From Kofleriaceae bacterium (GTDB lineage Bacteria; Myxococcota_A; Polyangia; Haliangiales; Haliangiaceae): DNA of 64,000 nucleotides. The position numbers and the translations under genes were made by a program. Where the stretch lies: NCBI GenBank assembly GCA_024762925.1, contig JANTGM010000006.1, positions 1-64,000 of the forward strand. Direction: 5' to 3'. The notes beneath the pieces were generated by a model that was not told the origin of the DNA, did no database searches, and saw only the letters and a program-made list of their open reading frames with translations. Below, piece by piece: positions 36,952-45,638 of the stretch (position 1 is its first letter; each line of letters starts with the position of its first letter).

Positions 36952-38163
36952 ATGCGCGCCGTGAGCGAAGCAAACGAATCCAACGATGATTTCGCGGCCA
37001 TGCTGGCCGAGTTCGAACCCGCAGCGCGCGGCACCGGCCCAAAGAAGGGCCAGATGGTAAAGGGCCGCGTCGTCAACATCAGTGGTAGCTCGGTCTTTCT
37101 TGACCTCGGTGGCAAGTCGGAAGGTGCCATCGACAGAGAAGAACTCCTAGATGCAGATGGCGAACTCTCCGTGAAGCTAGGCGACTCGGTTGAGGCACGT
37201 GTTGCAGAGGTCGATGGGCCTTCTGGCTGTATCGTTTTGCGTCGGGGAATCACCAAGGGATCGAATGCGGGCGAAGCGCTGCGTGGCGCCTACGAAGCAG
37301 GCATTCCCGTCGAAGGTTTAGCAACAGGGCTAAACAAGGGTGGCTTGGAAGTGGAAGTCGCAGGCATGCGCGCCTTTTGTCCTATCTCACAAATCGACGT
37401 GCGTTTCGTTGAGGATGCCAACCACTTTGTTGGCCAGAAGCATCAGTTCAAGATCACAAAGCTTGAGCAAGGTCGTGGCAAGAACATGAACATTGTGCTT
37501 TCTCGTCGCAAGCTTCTCGAAGAGGAAAACGCAGCGCAAGCCGCAGTCTTGCGAGAGACGCTAAAAGAGGGAATGGTACTCAAGGGGCGCGTGACCACGC
37601 TTAAGGACTACGGCGCATTTGTCGACCTTGGTGGCATCGAAGGCATGTTGCACATCTCCGAGTTGGGACACGGCAGAATTGGGCATCCCAGTGAAGTTCT
37701 GAGTGTGGATCAAACTCTCGACGTCAAGGTCATGAAGATCGAGCCAGCAGTGGGACGCAAAGAGGAGCGCATTAGTCTCTCGGTAAAGGCGCTACACGAG
37801 TCGCCATGGGCGAGCTTTGGCGAGACACTAAAGACGGGCACACAAATCCAAGGCACGGTCGTTCGGCTTCAGCCTTTCGGTGCGTTTATCGAGCTCGCGC
37901 CCGGCGTCGAAGGCTTGGCACACATTTCCGAGCTCGGTGCTGGAAAGCGCATAAACCACCCTCGCGACGTCTTGGCCGAAGGCGACTCGGTTCAGGTCAC
38001 GGTGCTTTCGGTTGACCCATCGGCACAGCGAATCTCGCTAACGCTGCGTTCGCCTGACGATATTCCAAACGAGCAGGCAGATCGCCAAGCCGTGAAGGAA
38101 GTGAACGCAGCGAACAACAAGGGCCTTGGCACCTTCGCGGATCTCCTACAGGGCAAGCTGTAG
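36952..38163 (+). CDS. Four-domain S1 RNA-binding protein (ribosomal protein S1-like)
   Basis: A 403-residue protein with four S1 (OB-fold) domains at about 34-100, 117-187, 206-280 and 295-366. The third and fourth are most typical (KDYGAFVDLGGIEGMLHISELG; QPFGAFIELAPGVEGLAHISELG). Classical S1 in Proteobacteria has six domains, so this is a short relative that binds mRNA or ribosome. Start choice: ATG 36952 with GGAG 7 bases upstream, or GTG 36961. It faces away from the sigma factor operon, sharing a 75-base divergent promoter region. Confidence 0.88.
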   Translation: MRAVSEANESNDDFAAMLAEFEPAARGTGPKKGQMVKGRVVNISGSSVFLDLGGKSEGAIDREELLDADGELSVKLGDSVEARVAEVDGPSGCIVLRRGITKGSNAGEALRGAYEAGIPVEGLATGLNKGGLEVEVAGMRAFCPISQIDVRFVEDANHFVGQKHQFKITKLEQGRGKNMNIVLSRRKLLEEENAAQAAVLRETLKEGMVLKGRVTTLKDYGAFVDLGGIEGMLHISELGHGRIGHPSEVLSVDQTLDVKVMKIEPAVGRKEERISLSVKALHESPWASFGETLKTGTQIQGTVVRLQPFGAFIELAPGVEGLAHISELGAGKRINHPRDVLAEGDSVQVTVLSVDPSAQRISLTLRSPDDIPNEQADRQAVKEVNAANNKGLGTFADLLQGKL

Positions 38164-38253
38164 CCTCATCGCCGGCTGTGGGGCGTCAACCCGCAGCTGG
38201 TTCCGCTGACGAGCTGGCCCCAACCAGAGGTTCACGACGCTTCTGCGCTGCTC

Positions 38254-38868
38254 CTAAGGCCCAGAGGCTAGCTGCACGTACGCAATGGGTACCGCCGCGC
38301 CCATGGCGATGAGAATGGCACCACGGCCGACGAGACCTTTGCGTCCTTTGAGCATAAAGGCGCCAGAGATGGCCAGGTAGAGCAGTAGGATTGCGTAGCC
38401 ATCGGCGATGTAGGTCCATGCAGACTTGCCGCGGTTGTAGTGCAGCCAGTTGATAGCACGTAGCAGGAATCTCGGTTTCTTGCTGGCGACTTTCACTGTT
38501 CCCGAAGCTGTGTCGAGTTGTGCTGTGGAATCGGCAAGACTCACTTCGAAGACCGTATCGGACTCAAAATAGGATGCCTGCACGTCGTCTTCGTGGACTC
38601 CCAAGTGCTCGATGACTCTTTCGGTGAGCAGCTCTTCGTCCTCGGAATACGGACCTGCCAGTTTCGAGGTTTCGACTACGCTCTTGAAGTTGGGATCCCA
38701 ATCGCCAAGGTGATTGATGGCAAGGCCCGAGATGGCGTAGACAAACGTTAGGCCTACGGCAAGGTAGCCGATGTCTCGGTGAACGGCCCGGAGCCACGCA
38801 CGCCATCGCTTCTTTATTGTCGCGCCAAAACTTCGCTGCGGTTTTGCAGCGGGCTTTGCATCAGCCAT
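38254..38868 (-). CDS. PepSY-associated membrane protein
   Basis: A 204-residue protein with four likely helices (about 30-52, and three between 135 and 200). The motif HRDIGYLAVGLTFVYAISGLAINH (near 29-52) is typical of PepSY_TM proteins. Its start overlaps the upstream molybdoenzyme stop by 8 bases, so the two are made together. It may anchor or supply electrons to the sulfite-oxidase-like protein, in the place usually held by the haem protein MsrQ/YedZ. The His residues in helix 1 (H29, H52) could be haem ligands, but this is not established. Confidence 0.8.
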   Translation of the reverse strand: MADAKPAAKPQRSFGATIKKRWRAWLRAVHRDIGYLAVGLTFVYAISGLAINHLGDWDPNFKSVVETSKLAGPYSEDEELLTERVIEHLGVHEDDVQASYFESDTVFEVSLADSTAQLDTASGTVKVASKKPRFLLRAINWLHYNRGKSAWTYIADGYAILLLYLAISGAFMLKGRKGLVGRGAILIAMGAAVPIAYVQLASGP

Positions 38869-39586
38869 AGCGCTGTTCTTTCCAAGGATCCGCGATGTTG
38901 TGATAGCCACGGGTTTCCCAGTAGCCCGGTTTGTCGCGCTTCACAAAGCGGATGCCTGTGAGCCACTTAGAACTTTTCCAGAAGTAGCGATCTGGGACGA
39001 GCGCTCGAACTGGCGCTCCATGCTGACGTTTGAACGGCTTGCCATTGAGGCGATGTACGACCATGACGTTTGGCTTGAGCGCCTCCTTGAGTGAGACGTT
39101 TGCGGTGTAGCCATGAGCCGACTCGAAGATTACGAAGTGCGCATCTTTCTTTAACCCTGCTTGCTCTGCCAAGGTCTTGACCCGAACTCCGCGCCACAGT
39201 CCGCCAAGCATGGACCATCCGGTAACGCAGTGCACGTCGGCCTCTTGCTCGACTTGCTTCATGGCCAAGAGCTCGTCGAAGTTGAGCGTGAACGGCTTCG
39301 CAACTTCGCCGTGGACTTTCAGGCGAAAATCCTTCATCTTCGGATTCCCCGGTTCGCCGCCCATGGGTCGCAGACTCTCTAGAACCTTCTGTCCAGGTGG
39401 CAGCCGTTTGCGTCCATCGTCGCGAGTTTGGCCCTGCGCCTTGCGGGTTAGGTCGTCGCCTGCGAGCCGGTAAATGCCGCCACCAAGGGCGACGAGCAAC
39501 GTGCCAGCGCCCGCCTTCTTAATGAACTCCCGACGCTCGATGCGTCGCTTTATACGATCGTTGTCACTTGGTTCGTCAGTACTCAT
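38861..39586 (-). CDS. Tat-exported sulfite-oxidase-family molybdoenzyme (YedY/MsrP-like)
   Basis: A 241-residue protein. Tat signal RREFIKKAGAGTLLVALGG (18-36), then the sulfite oxidase molybdopterin fold: FTLNFDELLAM (99-109), molybdenum ligand C120 in VHCVTGW, FESAHGYTANVSLKEAL and HGAPVRALVPDRYFWKSSKW. The family includes the methionine sulfoxide reductase MsrP and sulfite dehydrogenases. It acts in the periplasm. It overlaps the PepSY-type membrane gene by 8 bases, so its electron partner is likely that protein rather than a MsrQ homologue. Confidence 0.9.
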   Translation of the reverse strand: MSTDEPSDNDRIKRRIERREFIKKAGAGTLLVALGGGIYRLAGDDLTRKAQGQTRDDGRKRLPPGQKVLESLRPMGGEPGNPKMKDFRLKVHGEVAKPFTLNFDELLAMKQVEQEADVHCVTGWSMLGGLWRGVRVKTLAEQAGLKKDAHFVIFESAHGYTANVSLKEALKPNVMVVHRLNGKPFKRQHGAPVRALVPDRYFWKSSKWLTGIRFVKRDKPGYWETRGYHNIADPWKEQRYG

Positions 39587-39638
39587 AGGCCCAAAGCAGA
39601 GGGGTTTCGTCCACTACTACGAGGTAGACAGACGAGGG

Positions 39639-40334
39639 TTACAGAAGCTTGCCATATACCGGCACAAGTGTCCCAGACGTTGTTGCGTTGGCAGGTGAGA
39701 TCAAGAAGTCCACTACAGCGGCAATTTCAGCGGTCTTTGGCCAGCTTGCGTGGTCAGCATCGGGCATTGCACTGCGATTGGCAGGCGTATCCATGATGGC
39801 AGGGAGGATGGCGTTGACTGCGATTCCCTCGGCGGCGACTTCCTTGGCCAGACACTGGGTTAGTGAGGCGACTGCTGCCTTTGAAGTTGTGTATGCGAGC
39901 ATGCCACCCACAGGTTCAACGGCTGGACGGGCAGCAACGTTCACGATTCGGCCGCCCGCCGTGGCTTCACGCATACGAATCACCGCTTCACGACAGGATA
40001 GAAAGCATGAGGCGGTGTTCATGAGCCACATGCGCTCGAAGTTGGCAAAGCTTGTGTCGGCGACTCCGCCCATAGCGAAGCCACCAGCAATGTGCACAGA
40101 GGCCCAAAGGGAAGGGGGCTTTGAGAAGAATTCTTTGACGGATTCTTCTTTTGACAGATCGACGTTGGCAGTCTGATGTACGCGCTCCTGTTTGTCGAGC
40201 TCTGCGTCGATTTCCTTGTAGCAGGGAATCCAAATGCGTGCTCCTTGCTCGAGCAAGAGCGAGACCACTGCGCTGCCTAGCGCGCCTGTTCCACCCGTAA
40301 CGACGATGTGCTTGTTGTCCAGATTGTTGCTCAT
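39639..40334 (-). CDS. Short-chain dehydrogenase/reductase lacking the catalytic Ser
   Basis: A 231-residue SDR with nucleotide motif TGGTGALG (13-20), NVDL (57-60), active-site YTTSK (Y148, K152) and N106. The position usually holding Ser about 13 residues before the Tyr (IVNVSS) reads IVNVAARPA, so the catalytic Ser is Ala. The rest of the Rossmann fold is intact to the C-terminus. The gene may still bind NAD(P)H, but normal reduction may be weak or of an unusual kind. It is divergent from the ATP-grasp-like gene. Confidence 0.85.
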   Translation of the reverse strand: MSNNLDNKHIVVTGGTGALGSAVVSLLLEQGARIWIPCYKEIDAELDKQERVHQTANVDLSKEESVKEFFSKPPSLWASVHIAGGFAMGGVADTSFANFERMWLMNTASCFLSCREAVIRMREATAGGRIVNVAARPAVEPVGGMLAYTTSKAAVASLTQCLAKEVAAEGIAVNAILPAIMDTPANRSAMPDADHASWPKTAEIAAVVDFLISPANATTSGTLVPVYGKLL

Positions 40335-40405
40335 AGGTTGTTCTCTTCAAAGTCTACGCGTGCTCTGTGCTGCGAAGTTACGTGCTGGTACAGTTTCTGA
40401 GCACC

Positions 40406-41203
40406 ATGGAGAAATCTGAGTCAGAGCCGTGCCCACCGCGCAAACCACCTGTGGCGCTGGCTCTCATCAATCGTCCCGAAGGAGGACCAAGAACGCTGAG
40501 CTTGGAGCCAGCGGATTTGCGTCTGCTCAAGCAGGTACTCAACTGGGCTGGCTACCACACCTTCCTTGTCGATATCGATGATGATGTGGATCGAATCAAC
40601 GACGCTGTGGTCCTCTATAAGCCAACCGTGATCATAAACCTCGTCGAGCACATGTTTGGTAGCGCTCGAGGGGCTCCTGCCGTGGCGGGCATGCTCGATC
40701 TCTTTGGCTACGTCTATACAGGTAGCGAACCCAGCGTGCTGCTTGATTGTCTCGATTGGGGCAAGGTGCAAATTCTGCTTGAGCATGCAGGTCTGCCACT
40801 GTGCAACGGCAGAGGAACGCGTCGCCTGCACGCATGTCTGTTGGGCAATGATGAGGTGGAAGTGCTTCCTATCGGCGAGAGTGTGCTGCTAGAGGGCGAG
40901 CCGGCTGTTGAGCAAGACACAGCCGAGCCAGCTGTTCGCCATCGCATCGAACACCTGTCTCGCCAAGTTTGGGATGTGCTTGGGCTGCGCGATGTAGCGC
41001 AAATTGATTTTGCTGTTTCGCAAGCAGGCCGAGTTAGCATCACTGGTGTTACTGCGGCCGTGGATATTTTTGGGATGGTATTTCGTTCGGCAGCGGCTGG
41101 TCGCGAAGGTGGCATGCCGGGAACGATTGTTCGCCTCAGTCGTCTTTGTCACGAGCGGTTGCCATCAGAAGAACTCTTAACTCATCCGCTGCCGAGCGTT
41201 TGA
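40406..41203 (+). CDS. Degenerate D-Ala-D-Ala ligase-like protein
   Basis: A 265-residue protein. The N-terminal 120 residues match the pre-ATP-grasp domain of D-alanine-D-alanine ligases (INLVEH, MLDLFGYVYTGSEPSVLLDCLDWGKVQILLEHAGLP). The central ATP-binding domain is much shortened. The C-terminal part keeps WDVLGLRDVAQIDFAVSQAGRVSI, but the usual EVN metal-binding motif is replaced by ITGVTAAV. It is therefore probably inactive as a ligase, perhaps a binding or regulatory relative. The start is ATG 40406; an open stretch upstream does not look coding. It is divergent from the SDR gene. Confidence 0.72.
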   Translation: MEKSESEPCPPRKPPVALALINRPEGGPRTLSLEPADLRLLKQVLNWAGYHTFLVDIDDDVDRINDAVVLYKPTVIINLVEHMFGSARGAPAVAGMLDLFGYVYTGSEPSVLLDCLDWGKVQILLEHAGLPLCNGRGTRRLHACLLGNDEVEVLPIGESVLLEGEPAVEQDTAEPAVRHRIEHLSRQVWDVLGLRDVAQIDFAVSQAGRVSITGVTAAVDIFGMVFRSAAAGREGGMPGTIVRLSRLCHERLPSEELLTHPLPSV

Positions 41204-41261
41204 CCGACAGACGCTGGTTCGAACCGCCGCGTGGCTGATGGAGAGGCGGGTGATGAGCCGC

Positions 41262-42737
41262 CTAGAGGTATGGAGAGAGCAGCTTGGCTGCTGAGTTTCT
41301 CAGGCGAATCGCCAGGCTCCGACCTCTAAGCTCCTCCGCCTTCACCAAAGTGCTCTTGGCGAGCACCTCTTGGTGATGCTCGCTGAGAGTCTTTGCGAGT
41401 TCCGGATCGTAGATTTCAACATTGAACTCGAAGTTGAGTCGAAGGCTTCGCGGATCAAGATTGGCTGAGCCGACATTGAGATAGAAGTCATCAATGACAA
41501 TGAGCTTGGAGTGAGAGAACGGCGCCGGCTGCCTGAATACTTGGATTCCGTGATCGATAATTTCCGGCAACATGGCGTTACAAGCCCAGTCAACCACCGG
41601 TAGGTTGCTCTCGATGGGCAGAATAATCTGAACAGAGACGCCACGCAGTACCGCTGCTCGAAGAGCAGAAACAAGTTCCCTACTGGGAATGAAATAGGGC
41701 GTTAGAATTCGAACCGACTCACGGGAGCACGCCAAGGCGCCAATCAAGATCCACTGAAGCGTTTCGAAGTCCTCGTTTGGGCCGTCTTTGATGCCGCGGC
41801 ATAAGGCATTGCCTGCGGCAACAACCGGCGGAGTCTCTGGCCATGTGTCTTTGCCAACTCGAAAACACCAATCCTCCGAGAAGACTTCTTCGAGGGTGTG
41901 AACAATTGGGCCTTCCATGGCGAAGTGAAGGTCTTGAATGGGGTGCTTTGGCTTGGACGAATGCAAGTTGTCGCCCGCAATGTTGATACCGCCTGTGAAC
42001 CCCTTTTTGCCATCAACAATAAGAATTTTTCTGTGATTGCGAAGGTTGAGCAGGAACATGCGTCTACCCAGTCGCAGCGGTAGGAAGTGCTCTAGCCGCA
42101 CCCCGGGTTTCCCTTCGAGGTGCTTTCGAATGTGCTTTCGACCCACATGGCTTCCGATGCCATCAACGAGTACTCGCACGTCCACACCGCGCGCTCCTGC
42201 GCGCACTAACGCCTCAGCAATCGCCCGACCTGCAATATCGCCGACAAAGAGGTAGCTCATGAGGAATACGTAGTTCTTTGCAGCATCAATGGCGCTGATC
42301 ATCGCAGGGTAGGCGTCATCACCGTTGTGCAGTAGTTCGACACAGTTGTGGGTTAGCAGCGGCTTGCCTGTGACACGCCTCGATAGCTGCAGAAGGGCCA
42401 GCATCGGCTCTTCCATATCGGGATGGGAATCACGTAGCTCGGCGACCGACCTTTGGTGCGCTTCCAACAGGCGACCGCGAGAGAAGAGGCCTCGTGCTTG
42501 CCACTGGCGCGCACGAGTCTCAACACGATTGATTCCGAAGCCCCAGTAGAACATTGGCCCGATCACGGGGACGAGCAGGCAGGTGAGCAGCCAACTAAAC
42601 TGTGCCCGTGGGTCGCGCTTGTGAAGGAGCGCGTGACCTGCAGAGCCAACTGCCATTGCGGCAGCTATGACCAAAACAGCGATGAGTAGGAAAGAGGGAA
42701 CCACAGCTATGTTCCGAAAGCAGAAAAGCCGACCCAT
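41262..42737 (-). CDS. cls: Cardiolipin synthase-like phospholipase D protein
   Basis: Two N-terminal helices (about 12-32 and 47-66) are followed by two PLD HKD motifs, NHRKILIVDGKKGFTGG (H235, K237, D242) and FSHSKLIVIDDFYLNVGS (near 405). A 491-residue length with this layout is typical of bacterial cardiolipin synthase, which joins phosphatidylglycerol units in the inner membrane. The ATG at 42737 lies in the loop of a hairpin. A GTG at 42704 (V12) with GGAA 8 bases upstream may be the true start. Downstream of the VWA lipoprotein gene on the same strand. Confidence 0.9.
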   Translation of the reverse strand: MGRLFCFRNIAVVPSFLLIAVLVIAAAMAVGSAGHALLHKRDPRAQFSWLLTCLLVPVIGPMFYWGFGINRVETRARQWQARGLFSRGRLLEAHQRSVAELRDSHPDMEEPMLALLQLSRRVTGKPLLTHNCVELLHNGDDAYPAMISAIDAAKNYVFLMSYLFVGDIAGRAIAEALVRAGARGVDVRVLVDGIGSHVGRKHIRKHLEGKPGVRLEHFLPLRLGRRMFLLNLRNHRKILIVDGKKGFTGGINIAGDNLHSSKPKHPIQDLHFAMEGPIVHTLEEVFSEDWCFRVGKDTWPETPPVVAAGNALCRGIKDGPNEDFETLQWILIGALACSRESVRILTPYFIPSRELVSALRAAVLRGVSVQIILPIESNLPVVDWACNAMLPEIIDHGIQVFRQPAPFSHSKLIVIDDFYLNVGSANLDPRSLRLNFEFNVEIYDPELAKTLSEHHQEVLAKSTLVKAEELRGRSLAIRLRNSAAKLLSPYL

Positions 42738-42751
42738 GATGAGGCCGGCTT
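42724..42751 (-). terminator. Possible terminator of VWA lipoprotein 2
   Basis: On the minus strand, GCCGGCCT...GGGTCGGC forms an 8-pair stem with one mismatch, followed by TTTT. It lies 26-53 bases after the lipoprotein stop codon at 42778. It overlaps the annotated ATG of the cardiolipin-synthase gene, which argues for a start further inside that gene. Confidence 0.4.
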
Positions 42752-42777
42752 CACTGTACCAAGTTGAGGTTGGCTTG

Positions 42778-43752
42778 CTACTCGATTGGCTCGAGGGTTC
42801 GGCACGCGGCGTCGAAGGTCGCTACTGCTTCGCCAAGAGCAGTCGATAGATCGCCATCACAGATGGAAGAGAAGACCGCGTTCTCGCCCGTCTCAGAGAC
42901 AAACTGCTGAAGGTTTGCCGCGTGTGAAGCTTCGCCGAAGCTCGAGGTACACGCGCTTGGTCCAGCAATCACCGCCGTTGCCCAACGTCCACGACTGCCG
43001 GTAAGCGTATCGAGAAAGTTGATGGTGTCACTTGGCGGCAGGTAGTCGGCGTTGTTCGTTCCACACTGGTCATTGCCAATGGTGAAGTTGTTGTCGGTGC
43101 GCGAGCAATCGTCCTCGTCCGTGAGAATTACAACAGCGAGCAATGCATCTTCACGAAGGAAGCCCGCGTTGGTGCCATCGGAGATGCGATCGCCAAGTGC
43201 AAGTTGTGTTGTATAGAGAGGCATTTCAAGGCTAGGGCCGCCGGTGCCAACGTTGGCCACACATGAGAATGTGCTTGATACATTGCCGTCCGTGCGGTCG
43301 ATCCATCGGTTCGTCATGCCGCATTCCTGACGCATGACGCCGTTGTCACCGCTTTCGGACATTGGGAGTGGTGGAATGGGAATGGGAATCGGCAGGCCTT
43401 GACTTGGGTCAATCACATAGTCCAGGTCTCGGCCCGTCGTTGTAACGGCAATACGGTAATCCAAGAGGCCGTCTGCCGCCATGTACTCATCGAGCACGTT
43501 GATGAACTGGGGAAAGTTCTGGCCAAGGTTCCCTTGCTCTTCCGCCATGGATCCAGAGTCATCAATGACAAAGAGGATATCCATTTTCGAGCAAACTTCA
43601 GGAGGAGCTGCATCAGTGAACTCGCTTGAGCCGCCGCCGCCGCCGCCACCGCCGCCGCCGCCATCGGTGCCAACGTTGCCAGTGAAGCCGTCTTCGTCGC
43701 TTACGCCACAGGCTGCCAGAAGAAGAGCACTCGCTATACAGAACTTATTCAT
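42778..43752 (-). CDS. VWA-domain lipoprotein 2
   Basis: A 324-residue lipoprotein (lipobox LAAC, Cys about 15) with a Gly-run linker, then a VWA domain starting DILFVIDDSGSM. The MIDAS D64, S66, S68 is intact and VILTDEDDCSRTD follows. Conserved Cys are spread through the domain. Related to the lipoprotein at 30654, but shorter and lacking its C-terminal Cys-rich part. ATG 43752 is chosen because the signal peptide MNKFCIASALLLAAC starts there. Likely cell-surface binding role; partner unknown. Confidence 0.85.
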   Translation of the reverse strand: MNKFCIASALLLAACGVSDEDGFTGNVGTDGGGGGGGGGGGSSEFTDAAPPEVCSKMDILFVIDDSGSMAEEQGNLGQNFPQFINVLDEYMAADGLLDYRIAVTTTGRDLDYVIDPSQGLPIPIPIPPLPMSESGDNGVMRQECGMTNRWIDRTDGNVSSTFSCVANVGTGGPSLEMPLYTTQLALGDRISDGTNAGFLREDALLAVVILTDEDDCSRTDNNFTIGNDQCGTNNADYLPPSDTINFLDTLTGSRGRWATAVIAGPSACTSSFGEASHAANLQQFVSETGENAVFSSICDGDLSTALGEAVATFDAACRTLEPIE

Positions 43753-43878
43753 CAATCCCCCAAAGGTGTGTCGTGTGCGCCGAGAGGCCCCCAGCGCCCG
43801 AAAGTTGGGACACGCTACTACATTGAGAGGCAGCGGCAAAGAGGTTTAAGATTGGCCAGACCTAGCAATATCAGCTGC

Positions 43879-45600
43879 TTATAGGTCTAGCCACTCTTGG
43901 AATTTGGCGAGTGGCCAGGAGTTGATGATCCGATCTTTGGGGACCCAGCCCCGATGACTCTGCTGAACACCAAAGCGAATGCCCGATAAGTGGTCGGCAT
44001 GATGAGCATCTGAGTTGATGGAAAAGACGTTTCCAATTTCGCAGGCTCTTCGCAGAACATCGGCGGGCGCATCGAGCCGGCTGAGGCCCGAATTGATCTC
44101 GATGGCAACATTCGCATCCTTGGCAGCTTGTAAGACCGCATCAATGTCACACTCAATGCCCTCTCGTTTGCCAATGCTGCGGGCCAGCATGTGACCCAGA
44201 ATACGCACTGAGGGTTCCTGCATCGCAGTGATGAGTCGCTTGGTCTGAACCTTGGCATCGAGATCAAAGTGCGAGTGGATGGATGCAACACAGAGGTCGA
44301 ACTTCGCCCGCTGCTCTTCTGAGTAGTCGAGCTCACCATCTTTGCCGATGTTGAGCTCACATCCATGAAGAATACGCATCTCGGGATATTTCTTACGCTC
44401 TCGTGCAATCTCCTTTGCGATCTCCGCGTGTGCGATCTCGTCGATGCCATTGATGCGCAAATCCTTGCCGTGGTCTGTGATGGCGATGTAGTGGTAACCG
44501 AGTTCGTTGGCGGCTGCCAGAACATCAGCAACGCTGCTCTTGGCGTCACCTGAGTAGCTTGTGTGCACATGCAAGTCACCCTGCAGGTCTTCGGTCTTCA
44601 CGAGGATTGGAAGGGCGTGCTCAGCAGCCTTTGCAACTTCGCCAAGGTCTTCGCGCATCGTTGGGGGAATCATTTGCATGCCGAGAGCGTTGTAGATGTC
44701 TTCTTCTGTCGCGCTTGCCAGAACCTCTTCGGTCTCCAGCGAAACGAGGCCGTACTCGTTCAGCGTTGAGCCTTGATCGAGCGCGCGTTGCCGGAGACGG
44801 ATGTTGTGAGCTTTCGAACCGGTGAAGTAGAGGAGGGCCGCTCCGTATTGCTCGGGTTCGACAACGCGCAAGTCGACCTGGATGCCAACCTCGGCAACGA
44901 TGGAGGACTTTGTGTCGCCCCGTACCAGAATTTCTCGTACGCGCCCCATGTTGACGAAATACTCCATGATGGGCTCGGGCTCCGTGCTGGCGACAACCAC
45001 ATCAATATCAGCGATGGTCTCGCGAAAGCGCCGTAGCGAGCCCGCATATTGAACCTGTTGCACTCCAGGGAGAGCGGCAATTTCCTCCACAAGTGTTTCT
45101 GCGAGCGGCAATGCCTTGCCAATGGGGCGCCGGTCTTGTTTGCTGCCAATGCGCTCAATCGCCTTTGCAAGCTTCTCTTCGCTCTTGGCTCCCATGCCCT
45201 TGAGATCGCGAATCTTCTTGGCATTAATTGCCGCCTTTAGGTCTGCGAGATTCTCTACTTGCAATTCGTCGCGAAGTCGCAACAGCGTCTTTGGCCCGAG
45301 ACCAGGGATGCGGGTGAGCACAACGAAGTCTGCTGGATACTTTTCGCGAAGCTCTTGGAGCCTAGGGATTTTCCCTGTCTTGAAGTACTCGTTGATTTTC
45401 TGTGCGGTTGACTTGCCGATTCCCTCTAGCTTCGTTAGTCGAGACACTGTCATCTCTGAGAGTTCTTCTCGTGTCGACTTGAGCGTCTCGGTCGCATTCT
45501 CGTAGGCGCGAACGCGAAACGTTGCAGGACCTCCTTCGTCGAGCGTCAAAAGCTCAGTGAGTTCCTGGAAGAGTTCGACGAGTTCTTTGCGGCTCGGCAC
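43879..45600 (-). CDS. polX: DNA polymerase X with PHP exonuclease domain
   Basis: A 573-residue repair polymerase. Helix-hairpin-helix elements (LEGIGKST, IPGLGPKT, LKGMGAKS), a family X nucleotidyltransferase site (GS at 187-188, D198, D200 and D243), and a C-terminal PHP domain from about 340 with DLHVHTSYSG, TDHGKDL (H377), HGCELNI, SIHSHFD and SDAHHADH. The family fills short gaps and has 3'-5' exonuclease activity from PHP. All key residues appear intact. Single gene; the neighbouring VWA and HEQAH genes are not related to repair. Confidence 0.95.
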   Translation of the reverse strand: MPSRKELVELFQELTELLTLDEGGPATFRVRAYENATETLKSTREELSEMTVSRLTKLEGIGKSTAQKINEYFKTGKIPRLQELREKYPADFVVLTRIPGLGPKTLLRLRDELQVENLADLKAAINAKKIRDLKGMGAKSEEKLAKAIERIGSKQDRRPIGKALPLAETLVEEIAALPGVQQVQYAGSLRRFRETIADIDVVVASTEPEPIMEYFVNMGRVREILVRGDTKSSIVAEVGIQVDLRVVEPEQYGAALLYFTGSKAHNIRLRQRALDQGSTLNEYGLVSLETEEVLASATEEDIYNALGMQMIPPTMREDLGEVAKAAEHALPILVKTEDLQGDLHVHTSYSGDAKSSVADVLAAANELGYHYIAITDHGKDLRINGIDEIAHAEIAKEIARERKKYPEMRILHGCELNIGKDGELDYSEEQRAKFDLCVASIHSHFDLDAKVQTKRLITAMQEPSVRILGHMLARSIGKREGIECDIDAVLQAAKDANVAIEINSGLSRLDAPADVLRRACEIGNVFSINSDAHHADHLSGIRFGVQQSHRGWVPKDRIINSWPLAKFQEWLDL

Positions 45601-45638
45601 GTCGCGAGTCTACCTGCGTTTTCGCACCACCAGGCTGC

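Noticed and set aside
41205-41260. GGTTCGAACC as a possible tRNA T-loop
   Set aside because: No acceptor, D-arm or anticodon arm can be drawn around it.
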